From positions 1 through 64,000 of the forward strand of contig JAHHII010000009.1 of the NCBI GenBank assembly GCA_019358855.1: 64,000 nt of DNA. Reading direction: 5' to 3'. The notes below the pieces were generated by a model that saw only the letters and a program-made list of their open reading frames with translations, did no database searches and was not told where the DNA came from. The translations under genes were made by a program, and so were the position numbers. Shown here piece by piece: positions 42,476 through 51,900 of the stretch (the first letter of the stretch is position 1; each line of letters begins with the position of its first letter). Source of the DNA: Timaviella obliquedivisa GSE-PSE-MK23-08B. GTDB lineage: Bacteria > Cyanobacteriota > Cyanobacteriia > Elainellales > Elainellaceae.

Positions 42476-43201
42476 TTAAGAAAATTTCACTTTGTACATC
42501 TGAAACAATTCTCCTGGAACCGTTTTTGTAACTTGTCCACCCGCAGCCTTAATGGTCCTCTGCCAGTCAGCTAATGATTCTAAGAAGACCTCAGCCCCCA
42601 AGTATGTCTCTAGAATTGCCCAGTTCTCAGCTATCTCAGCGCCTGGATCAACGACATCAAATACAAAAAAACCGTCTGGCTTCAAGACTCGCTTGACATC
42701 GGTTAAAACAGCTTCCCAGTAGCTGAGGGGGAAATAGCAGCTAAATCCAGTTGCAATTACCCAGTCAAACTGGTCGGCGGGATAGTTCAGTTGATGAGCG
42801 GCTCCTAGTTGCACGCCCTTGAATAGTTTGGAATTTAGCTGAGAGCCACGGGAGTTCAGGGCTTCTTTTGCCACGATGCTAATGTCTTGTCCATAAAAGA
42901 AGGCATCCCATTCTGCCCAAGGGTAAATGAGGAAGCTCAATCCGCAGCCCAAATCCAGGCATTTTTGCTGTTTGCGAGGTTTAGCAACTTCCCAAAAAGG
43001 TGAAGCAATTTTGCTTGCCAAAGCGCCGGAAGCCCATTCTCGAAAAATAGGCATGGCTTCGACCTCTGCGGGCAAATCGAAGGGTTCTCGGCGGTATTCT
43101 TTGTTGTAGCGCAAGGCGACTGCCCCAATTTGTTCCTCGGAAATAGCAGCTGGGCGATCGCCGAGAAAATTAACCAAATCTTGATTTTTAGATTTTTTCA
43201 T
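42476..43201 (-). CDS. Class I SAM-dependent methyltransferase
   Basis: 241 aa from the ATG at 43201 (MKKSKNQDLVNFLGDRPA). A longer frame to 43357 would overlap the next gene and looks like readthrough of non-coding DNA. The SAM motif I is CLDLGCGLSFLIYP, motif II is GQDIS, and the post-II segment is FDWVIATGF with LKPDGFFVFDVVD. The substrate is unknown; the fold suits small molecules or lipids. It has no obvious operon partner apart from the small gene upstream. Confidence 0.8.
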   Translation of the reverse strand: MKKSKNQDLVNFLGDRPAAISEEQIGAVALRYNKEYRREPFDLPAEVEAMPIFREWASGALASKIASPFWEVAKPRKQQKCLDLGCGLSFLIYPWAEWDAFFYGQDISIVAKEALNSRGSQLNSKLFKGVQLGAAHQLNYPADQFDWVIATGFSCYFPLSYWEAVLTDVKRVLKPDGFFVFDVVDPGAEIAENWAILETYLGAEVFLESLADWQRTIKAAGGQVTKTVPGELFQMYKVKFS

Positions 43202-43304
43202 CAATATCAATCTAGCTATCTGTCTATTCTGTCTACATATACGTGATACACGTGCATTAAACCAGTAGAGTCGAGATTTTCTAAAAACCCCGACTTCTAA
43301 AGTA

Positions 43305-43490
43305 CTACCGACCTTTGAGCGCCTTAGTAAAATTCTGACGGTAGCCTTTGTTAGCAATTAGGAACACAGGCCAAAGTGCAGTCAGGTAAAGTTTTCCTTC
43401 ACTAAAGTTAGTCCGGTTAAACCCCGCCCAAAATTTCCAAGCGCCCCAGATATAAACACCCAATACAGCAAAACTTAACCACACAGGCAT
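43305..43490 (-). CDS. Small membrane protein, 61 aa
   Basis: 61 aa with a strong AAGGAG 8 bp before the ATG at 43490. One hydrophobic helix at the N-terminus (VWLSFAVLGVYIWGAWKFW), then GFNRTNFSEGKLYLTALWPVFL and a basic tail YRQNFTKAL. It looks like a small cyanobacterial membrane protein, but the function is unknown. Confidence 0.7.
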   Translation of the reverse strand: MPVWLSFAVLGVYIWGAWKFWAGFNRTNFSEGKLYLTALWPVFLIANKGYRQNFTKALKGR

Positions 43491-43702
43491 AATTTAATCT
43501 CCTTAGCTGACCTAGATTCTATTGACATTCATCGACCCAATGACGTGAACCGACAAAGGCTCATAAAAGCCAAAGGTTCCTTTTAAGTGTAGATTAGCCG
43601 ACTGAAGTCTTGCGAAAGATTGATTATGCTCAACTTACATTCCCAAGACCTTAGGAAACCTCTACGATGCGGGTATAAGGGAAAGCGTCAAAGGAGGCTT
43701 GT

Positions 43703-46267
43703 ATGAGAGCAGTGCTGATGGCGGGTGGTTCAGGGACAAGGTTAAGACCGCTCACGTGCGATCTACCTAAACCAATGGTGCCTATTTTAAATCGACCCAT
43801 TGCCGAACATATTATTAATTTACTGCGACGGCACCACATTACCGAAATTATTGCCACGCTGCATTATTTGCCAGATTTAATGCGGGAATATTTTCAAGAT
43901 GGGGCAGAGTTTGGCGTGCAAATGACCTATGCCGTTGAAGAAGATCAGCCCCTCGGCACAGCAGGCTGCGTTAAAAATGTGGCGGAATTGCTGGATGAAA
44001 CGTTTCTGGTGATTAGTGGCGATAGCGTCACCGATTTTGACTTGGGTGAGGTGATTCGGTTTCATCGGGAGCAGCGATCGCAAGCCACCATTGTCCTAAC
44101 CCGTGTGCCCAACCCGATGGAGTTTGGCGTAGTGATTATTGATGATCACGGTCGTATTCAACGTTTTTTAGAAAAACCCTCTAGCAGCGAAATCTTTTCT
44201 GATACCGTCAATACAGGCATCTACATTCTCGAACCTGAAGTCTTGGACTATTTGCCAGAGCATCAGGAAACCGATTTCTCTAAAGACTTGTTTCCGCTGC
44301 TGCTAGAAAAAGGCATTCCTATGTATGGCTATGTAGCAGAAGGTTACTGGTGCGATGTGGGCAATTTAGATGCCTACCGCGAGGCACAGTACGCAGCACT
44401 CTATCAGCGGGTCAAGCTGGAAGTAGACTATGGAGAGCGATCGCCCGGTTTTTGGGTGGGGCAAAATACCTACATTGATCCGACCGCTCAGATTGGGGCT
44501 CCGGTACTCATTGGCAACAACTGCCGGATTGGGGCACGGGCACACATCGACGCTGGCAGCATCATTGGCGATAACGTCATGGTGGGGGCAGATGCCAACT
44601 TAAAGCGCCCCATTGTGTGGAATGGCGTGATTTTAGGCGAAGAGGCACAGTTGCGCGCCTGTGTGGCGGCGAGAGGAACCCGGATTGATCGGCGAGCGCA
44701 GGTATTGGAAGGGGCGATCGTGGGTTCTCTATCGGTGGTGGGTGAGGAGGCGCTGATTAACCCAAACGTGCGCGTCTGGCCCAGCAAACGGATTGATCCG
44801 GGCGCAACCCTCAACATGAATTTGATTTGGGGGCAAACGGCACACCGCAACTTGTTCGGACTGCGTGGCGTTTCGGGACTGGCAAATGTGGATATTACCC
44901 CTGAATTTGCTGTCCGGTTGGGCGCAGCGTTTGGTTCCACCCTCAAACCTGGCTCTCAAATTGCAGTATCTCGCGATCAACGCAATGTTTCTCGCATGGT
45001 ATCGCGATCGCTGATTGCAGGTCTAATGTCCGTTGGCATTAACATTCAAAACTTAGAAGCAACCGCTATTCCCGTTGCTCGAACCGTTGTGCCAACATTG
45101 ATCGTTGCAGGCGGCATCCATGTGCGAGTACATCCAGAGCGATCGGATCATTTATTAATCGAGTTTTTTGATCACAAGGGCATCAACCTTTCTAAGTCGC
45201 GTGAGAAAAAGATTGAGGGCGCTTATTTTAAGGAAGACTTTCGGCGATCGCAAATTCAAGAAATTGGCAATGTCGTCATTATTACGCAGGCAAACGACCT
45301 TTACAGCACCAGTTTTGAACGTCATCTCAACGGCGAAGCGATCCTCCGGAGCAGTTCTAAAGTAGTCATTGACTACGCCTACGCTGTTTCGGGAGCAGTG
45401 TTACCGCAGCTTCTCGCCAAGTTTGGATGCGATGCCGTGGTTCTCAACGCCAGCCTCAATCAAATTATTCCCTCTGCCTCCGATCGGGAGGTGCTGTTGA
45501 GCCAGTTGGGGCATGTTGTAGAAGCGCTCAAGGCAAATATGGGCTTACAGGTAGCAGCAAACGGTGAGCAGTTTATTTTAGTGGATGAATCGGGCAGTGC
45601 CATTCGGGGCGAAATGCTGACTGCACTTATGATACATATGATTTTGAGCGATCGCCCTCGCGGCACCGTTGTTGTTCCTGTCAACGCCACCAGCGCTGTC
45701 GAACAAATTGCCCGCCGTCACGATGCCACCGTTATTCGTACTAAAGCTAACCCCACAGCTTTAATGGAGGCTTGTCACACCAACCCCAACGTTGTCTTGG
45801 GCGGCAGTGGCGAAATGGGCTTTATCTTCCCCCAACTCCATCCAGGTTTCGATGCCATGTTCTGCATCGCCAAACTGATCGAAATGCTCTCGCTTCAGCA
45901 ACGCGATCCTTACAACCATGTCCCCCGTACCCTCGGACAAATCCGTGCCGAGCTACCCCGGCTCTCCCATCGCACCCTCACTGTGCGCTGTCCTTGGGCG
46001 GCAAAAGGTTCCCTCATGCGGCGCTTAGTAGAAACCCACCCACCAGAGCATTTAGATTTAACCGATGGCGTGAAAATTCTTAACCCTCAGCATGACAGCT
46101 GGGTGCTTGTTTTACCCGATGCGGGCGAACCGTTGGTACACCTCTACGCGGATAGCTCTGATCGGGGTTGGGTGGATGAAACCTTGCGAGAATACCGGGC
46201 ATTTGTACAAGGATTTGTAGACGAGGATCAAGAGCAGGAGGAAAACGCCATGATGGAGATGGATTGA
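43703..46267 (+). CDS. Sugar-1-phosphate nucleotidyltransferase fused to a degenerate phosphomannomutase domain
   Basis: 854 aa. Residues 1-235 are a nucleotidyltransferase (MAGGSGTRLRPLTCDLPKPM; GDSVTDFD), most likely mannose-1-phosphate guanylyltransferase-like. Left-handed beta-helix repeats follow (about 255-370). The C-terminal half has alpha-D-phosphohexomutase folds. The mutase active site looks lost: the TASHNP-type phosphoserine loop is VRVHPERSD (near 470), and the DGDxDR metal loop is replaced by LVDESGSAI (near 627). So the second half is probably structural or regulatory. AAAGGAGG lies 9 bp before the ATG. It supplies GDP-mannose or a related nucleotide sugar for surface polysaccharide. 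Confidence 0.88.
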   Translation: MRAVLMAGGSGTRLRPLTCDLPKPMVPILNRPIAEHIINLLRRHHITEIIATLHYLPDLMREYFQDGAEFGVQMTYAVEEDQPLGTAGCVKNVAELLDETFLVISGDSVTDFDLGEVIRFHREQRSQATIVLTRVPNPMEFGVVIIDDHGRIQRFLEKPSSSEIFSDTVNTGIYILEPEVLDYLPEHQETDFSKDLFPLLLEKGIPMYGYVAEGYWCDVGNLDAYREAQYAALYQRVKLEVDYGERSPGFWVGQNTYIDPTAQIGAPVLIGNNCRIGARAHIDAGSIIGDNVMVGADANLKRPIVWNGVILGEEAQLRACVAARGTRIDRRAQVLEGAIVGSLSVVGEEALINPNVRVWPSKRIDPGATLNMNLIWGQTAHRNLFGLRGVSGLANVDITPEFAVRLGAAFGSTLKPGSQIAVSRDQRNVSRMVSRSLIAGLMSVGINIQNLEATAIPVARTVVPTLIVAGGIHVRVHPERSDHLLIEFFDHKGINLSKSREKKIEGAYFKEDFRRSQIQEIGNVVIITQANDLYSTSFERHLNGEAILRSSSKVVIDYAYAVSGAVLPQLLAKFGCDAVVLNASLNQIIPSASDREVLLSQLGHVVEALKANMGLQVAANGEQFILVDESGSAIRGEMLTALMIHMILSDRPRGTVVVPVNATSAVEQIARRHDATVIRTKANPTALMEACHTNPNVVLGGSGEMGFIFPQLHPGFDAMFCIAKLIEMLSLQQRDPYNHVPRTLGQIRAELPRLSHRTLTVRCPWAAKGSLMRRLVETHPPEHLDLTDGVKILNPQHDSWVLVLPDAGEPLVHLYADSSDRGWVDETLREYRAFVQGFVDEDQEQEENAMMEMD

Positions 46268-46282
46268 TTTCTCCCAGAATTT

Positions 46283-46954
46283 CTATTCAGCCTGTGCTAA
46301 CTGCTTGAGGGAGAAAGTTGCTGCCTCTGAAACATGAGAATGGCTGTCTTTTTCCAAATAGTGCAAAGCTGAGATGCTTTTGGGGGTTGGCAAGTGCCCC
46401 AAGGCTTCAGCAAGGCGTTGTCGAACCAGCCAATCTTCGGACTGGGCAAAGCGAAGAATATGATCGACCGATTCGAGGTCTTTAATTTCGCCAAGGGCAG
46501 CGATCGCCGCTTGTTGCACCACAACTTCTTTACTGTCCAAAGCCTGGATCAACACATCATGGGCACGGGGATCTTTGAGATTACCCAAGGAAACCGCCGC
46601 GCTAAAACGCACCAACCAGTCTGTATCTTCGTAAAAAGTGCGAACGAGGGGTTCAAAGGCTCGGGGGTCTTCTAAGTAGCCTAAAGCACCCGCCGCATCG
46701 GCTCGAATGCCGTAGTCAGGGTCATTTTCTAAGAGCTTAATTAGAATAGGATAGCTTTCGTCGGTGGACTTCACACCCAGGGCAAAGATTGCCATAGAAC
46801 GAATTTGCAGGTTTTTGTCATCCAACACTTTTTTGATGAGCGGCATCGCATCTTCGGCAGGCACGTTGCGTAACGAAGCAAGAGCTACCATGCGATCGCG
46901 GGTGCTTTCACTGTCTAGCTGGGCAGAAATCTCTTCTAGAGTTTGGTGGCTCAT
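46283..46954 (-). CDS. HEAT-repeat protein (PBS-lyase type)
   Basis: 223 aa made of six or seven HEAT/PBS-lyase repeats, each about 31 residues, such as IRADAAGALGYLEDPRAFEPL and VRFSAAVSLGNLKDPRAHDVL. This resembles cyanobacterial bilin-lyase-like and NblB-like proteins involved in phycobilisome handling. No catalytic residues can be assigned from repeats, and a scaffolding role is as likely. It converges with the nucleotidyltransferase-fusion gene with a 15-bp gap. Confidence 0.85.
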   Translation of the reverse strand: MSHQTLEEISAQLDSESTRDRMVALASLRNVPAEDAMPLIKKVLDDKNLQIRSMAIFALGVKSTDESYPILIKLLENDPDYGIRADAAGALGYLEDPRAFEPLVRTFYEDTDWLVRFSAAVSLGNLKDPRAHDVLIQALDSKEVVVQQAAIAALGEIKDLESVDHILRFAQSEDWLVRQRLAEALGHLPTPKSISALHYLEKDSHSHVSEAATFSLKQLAQAE

Positions 46955-47107
46955 AAATCTTACCCTTTTACATAAGTTTACATTCTCCTCATTATAAGAG
47001 GTGTTCGAGTAAAACCTTACTTACGGAAAACGCTACAATCGACCCAACCAAATTGAGCAACAACTTCTGAAAGCGAGCTTCAGCAGCAATTTCATTGGAA
47101 CGCCAGT

Positions 47108-48460
47108 ATGGATTTATTCTTTGCGCTGCTTTGTTCATTTGTTTTACTGGTATTGAGCGTCACTCAAGGCGTTTTTGTTGCTTATCCCTTGCTAGTGGCT
47201 ATGACGCTCATTGTCGCTATGCTAATGAGACGCGGCTTTGAGTTAAAAGACCTGCTGCAAATGGCATGGAGAGGGAGTCGGCAATCGGTTCCAGTCTTTA
47301 GCGTGCTGCTGTTAATTGGCGCAGTCATGGCAGTTTGGATGGCAGCAGGAACCGTTCCAGCGATCGTTTATTACGGCATTCAACTCATTTCTCCCAGCTA
47401 TTTTATTCTCTTGGCGTTTGCCCTCACTAGTTTGGTGTCTTTGCTAATTGGCACTTCGTTTGGGGCAGCCGGAACCATTGGGTTAGCGCTGATGATGATG
47501 GCAAAAGGCAGTGACGTTGATCCACATATTATTGCCGGGGCGATTATTTCCGGGGCTTACGTAGGCGATCGCTGTTCGCCCATGTCGTCGGGGGCAAACC
47601 TCATTGCAAGCATTACTCAAACAAACCTCTACACCAACATTCAAAATATGTGGCGGACTTCTTGGCTGCCCTTATCTGCATCTGTGGCGTTGTTTGGGTT
47701 AATGTCTTGGCTGCATCCTGTACTCATAACTGATCAGTCTTTTTCGCAAAACATTCGCCAAACTTTTCACCTCAGTTGGATTAATCTATTGCCTGCCTTG
47801 ACCATTGTCGGACTTTCGTGGGCACAAGTTGAGGTGAAATTATCGATGCTAGTTAGCATTGCTGTTGCAAGTGCGATCGCCCTCCTCTACCAGGATTATT
47901 CATGGCAAGAACTATTCAAATTCATAGTTTTTGGGTTTGAGTTAGAGAAATCTCACCCGCTCAACGCCATTTTGGCGGGCGGTGGCATTGTCTCTATGCT
48001 GCGTGTCACGCTAGTCGTTATCATCTCAACAGCATTCGTCGGTATCTTTTCAGAAACCCGCGTTTTAGAAGGTATTGAAACCTTACTATCTAGGGCAAAA
48101 TCTCGCAGCGACTATTTCTTAGGAACTTGCATTATTGGAACTGGGGCTGCTGCTTTTGGGTGTACCCAAACGATCGCCATCCTGTTAACCCAGCAATTGG
48201 TGGAGAAGAAATATCAAGAGAACGAGCAGGGTCACTATCAGTTAGCGATCGACTTAGAAAACAGTGTCGTGGTGATCGCTCCACTCATTCCCTGGAACAT
48301 CGCTGGGCTTGTTCCCGCAATCATTCTGATGACTGACCCTGGCTTCATTCCTTTTGCCTTTTACCTGTACCTGTTGCCTTTAATAAATTTGCTACAAATT
48401 GGATTAAATCACTCGCCACCACGGTATATTTTTTCTAGACCTTACCGGAGCAACATATGA
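47108..48460 (+). CDS. Na+/H+ antiporter NhaC family
   Basis: 450 aa with about eleven to twelve transmembrane helices. The NhaC-type motif [19 protein letters not shown] (near residue 150) corresponds to the GDKxSPLSDT region of the ion-binding site. The C-terminal [18 protein letters not shown] is also family-typical. It exchanges Na+ for H+ (or another organic ion) across the plasma membrane. Its stop overlaps the start of ureB by ATGA (48457-48460), so the two genes are translationally coupled. Confidence 0.86.
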   Translation: MDLFFALLCSFVLLVLSVTQGVFVAYPLLVAMTLIVAMLMRRGFELKDLLQMAWRGSRQSVPVFSVLLLIGAVMAVWMAAGTVPAIVYYGIQLISPSYFILLAFALTSLVSLLIGTSFGAAGTIGLALMMMAKGSDVDPHIIAGAIISGAYVGDRCSPMSSGANLIASITQTNLYTNIQNMWRTSWLPLSASVALFGLMSWLHPVLITDQSFSQNIRQTFHLSWINLLPALTIVGLSWAQVEVKLSMLVSIAVASAIALLYQDYSWQELFKFIVFGFELEKSHPLNAILAGGGIVSMLRVTLVVIISTAFVGIFSETRVLEGIETLLSRAKSRSDYFLGTCIIGTGAAAFGCTQTIAILLTQQLVEKKYQENEQGHYQLAIDLENSVVVIAPLIPWNIAGLVPAIILMTDPGFIPFAFYLYLLPLINLLQIGLNHSPPRYIFSRPYRSNI

Positions 48461-48837
48461 TCCCTGGCGAACTGTTGGTTGAAGCAGGTGAAATCGAACT
48501 GAATGCAGGTCGGGAGACTGTGACGCTAAACGTGGCAAATATAGGCGATCGCCCTATTCAGATTGGCTCTCACTTTCACTTTTACGAAGTCAACTCTGCC
48601 CTTAATTTTTCTCGAGAGCAAGCTCGAGGAATGCGGCTTAATATTCCAGCAGGCACGGCTGTGCGATTTGAGCCAGGCGACGATCGCCAAGTTGAACTGG
48701 TAAGCTTTGTGGGCAGTCGTCAGATTTATGGGTTTAATGCGAAGGTTGAAGGGGCATTGGATGCTGTACCCAATGAGAAGAAAGATAAAAGCAGCAAAGA
48801 TGGAAAAGAAGGTAAGGAGAAGAAGAAGTCAAAATAA
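48457..48837 (+). CDS. ureB: Urease beta subunit (lone)
   Basis: 126 aa. The core (residues 1-102) is a clear urease beta subunit: [58 protein letters not shown] and RQIYGFN. It forms the structural part of the urease trimer with UreA and UreC. The last 24 residues are Lys/Glu/Ser-rich ([20 protein letters not shown]), an unusual basic tail. No ureA, ureC or accessory ure genes are nearby. It overlaps the NhaC stop by 4 bp. Confidence 0.92.
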   Translation: MIPGELLVEAGEIELNAGRETVTLNVANIGDRPIQIGSHFHFYEVNSALNFSREQARGMRLNIPAGTAVRFEPGDDRQVELVSFVGSRQIYGFNAKVEGALDAVPNEKKDKSSKDGKEGKEKKKSK

Positions 48838-48904
48838 ATCACTCTAGATTAATTGATGCAGATTAATAGTAAGAATAAGTGTCTTGCTTGCCCCATTAGA
48901 GAAA

Positions 48905-51900
48905 TTAGAACGCAACCCCAATATTAGAACTTCCGATCGCCGCCCGATTTGCCAATCGAGCCACCCAGACCTGTCCCGCTGCTCCTGTTCCATCTGCATC
49001 AAAGAATAAATTGCCTGTGCCTTGATCGTAGATAAAGCGATCGCTGCTATCCTTCGCCCGACTGCCCAGCGTAAACTCGCTAGGTGCGATCGTACCTTCC
49101 CTTAAGTCTGCACTAAAGCCCTGTCTTGATACTGTAATTCGATCGTCAGCAGGGCGAAAATCGGTAATCGTATCGCGGCTACTGCGTTTTGCCGATTCAA
49201 TGAAGAAGACATCTTTGCCTTTACCACCCGTCAACCGATCCTTTCCTAGTCCGCCAGTCAGCATATCGTTGCCTTTACCACCCACCAACCGATCTTTGCC
49301 TGCTCCACCATTCAGGCGATCGGCACCCCCATCTCCTAGCAGAGTATCTTTTCCGCCAGAACCAATGATAAAATCATCGCCATCAGCGCCGACCAGCGTG
49401 TTATTTAAACCGTTGCCTGTAATGTTATTACTCAGGTTATTTCCAGTTCCTAATACTGCGTTTCTAAGAAGGACTAAGTCTTCCAGATTTTCGCCTAACG
49501 TGTAGTTTAAAAGGCTAGATTTAACGGTATCAAATCCGTTATCTGAAGTTTCAATAATAGAATCACTAATACTATCTAAAATGTAAGTATCATCACCTGC
49601 TCCACCGTTCAACGTGTCATTACCTAGTCCGCCATCGAGAGTATCATTTCCAGCGTTACCGATCAGGCGATCGTTCCCTGCTCCACCATAAATTTCATCA
49701 TTGCCTGTACCACCCACTAAATCATCATTAATTCCATCGCTGCCAAACATCGTGACATTGCCAGAAAAGCCGCTGAAGTCGAAGCGTTCAAAGTTTCTGA
49801 CCGTAGTAATTCCCGTTAAAATACCGCCGATCTGATTAGAGGGATCTCCAACACTCACGAATGCTGCACCTGCGCCATTGGTCAACACAAAAGTATCAGT
49901 TCCGGCACCCCCATCAATCGTGTCATTTTGCTGAAGGTTTTCTAGTACTGAAACCACTGTGTTATCGCTGCTAGAGGCATAAATCACATCGGTTGCAGGG
50001 GTAGTGACCATCGCATCCAAGTTCACTTGGGTAATTTGTACTGTGGTCTGTGCAGGTTCACTGGTAGTGGTACCATCACTAACCGAGAACAAAATAACGC
50101 GGGTTGCCCGATCGGGCTGGTCAGAACGATTTTGATATTGAACGGTGCGCAAGACTTGTAAATATTGCTCAGGGGAAGCTGCGCCGCTGAGGGTTAGAAT
50201 GCCATTACGATATGCCGCAGAAATTCCGGTTCCAGTCGTGTTGACGAGCAGTTCTTCGGCTTGCCCGTCTAAGAGATTGGAGATTCTAACTTGAGCAAAG
50301 GCGATCGCGTTATTTTGTCCCATCAACTTGGCATCGTTGGCGGCGATCGCCACGGGCGCACCGCTGATGACAAACGTGCTGCTAAAGTCAACGCCTCCAC
50401 TTGTGCCATTCAGATCCAACACAGGCACTGACAACCTGTTATCAAACTGAATTTGAACAGTGGCAGCGTTACTGCTCGCCGCGCCGTCTGTTAGGCTGAT
50501 GCTAACGGTGCGGGGAGTGGTTGCCGGGGTGTCGCTGTTATTGCTGTAAATCAGCGATCGCAATGCGGCTTGATACAGAGTAACCGTTGCAGTTCCGGTC
50601 AAAGATAAGGTGCCTGTAACTGCGTTAAAGCTGCCCACAATGCCGTTTTGATCGGCAAAAATCAAGCTATCTTGTCCGGCAACATAGCCACCTAATGTAA
50701 TGGTTGCGCCTTCTAAATTAGGACTATCTGGATCACTGGCAACCAGGGTAGGCGAAATGGCGATCGCTCCCGCCATACGAGGAAAGGTAAGCACCTGAGA
50801 CGGCAAGATGATGACAGGTGGGTTGTTAACTGAAGTTACCTGAATGCCGCGAATTGCCAGGTTACTGGTTGCTGTGCCGTCTGTCACTGTGAACTGTACC
50901 GATCGGTTTGTGGTGACAGGATTGGTGCTGTTGTTGAGATAGGCGATCGAGCGGAGGGCAGCCTGGTAGCTGGCAACGGTCGCATTTCCTGTCAGAGTTA
51001 GCACGCCTGCCGTTGAATTGAAGCTACCGGAGATGCCATTTTGACTAGAGAATAACAAGTTATCTTGCCCAGCGACATAGCCACCCAAGGTCACAGTTGC
51101 GCCTGTTAGGTTTGCTGAATCGCTGTCGAGTACGAACATGCCAGGATCGATCGCCATGGCTCCGGCTTGTTCAACATAGGACAGGGTGGCGGTAGAAGTG
51201 GCGACGACGGGCGGAGAATTAAGTTGAACAACTTGGATGGTACGGCTACTAGGAGCACTCAGGGTTGTTCCATCGCTGACTGTGAACTGCACTGTCCGAG
51301 CAACAACGCTAGGATTGCTGCTGAGGTTGCTATAGGTGATGGAGCGGAGAGCAACTTGGTAACTGGCGATCGGGGCAGAACCACTCAGCGTCAGCACACC
51401 TGTCCCCGCATTAAAACTGCCACTAATACCGCCCTGATTGTCGAAATTAAGCAGGTCTTCACCACTAACATAACCGCCGAGGGCGATCGTCGCTCCGGTC
51501 AACGTATTGCTATCAACGTCACTAACAGCGATCGCCCCATCTACCACAATTGCCCCAGCACTTTCGGTGTAGGTCAGAGGAGTGAGGGAATTGATTACCG
51601 CTGGCGGTGTGTTAACAACGCTGACCTGAATGAGGCGATCGGCAGGGGCACTGGTACCGATGCCGTCACTGACGACAACGCGCAGTGTGCGCAGGGCAGT
51701 GCTGGGATTATTGCTGTTGTTGGTGTAAGTAACTGAACGTAGCGCCGCCTGATAATTGGCAACCGTAGACGAACCCGTTAATTGCAATACGCCTATTGCC
51801 GCATTAAATACGCCGGAAATGCCGTTTTGGGTAGTAAAGCTCAGGATATCCTGTCCTAACACATAGCCGTTAATAGCTAGAGTGGCACTGTTCAAGCTGG

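Noticed and set aside
47005-47030. GTA...TAC pairs resembling an NtcA site upstream of nhaC-ureB
   Set aside because: The spacings are 6 and 10 bp, not the 8 bp of the NtcA consensus, so no nitrogen-control site is claimed for this urease gene.
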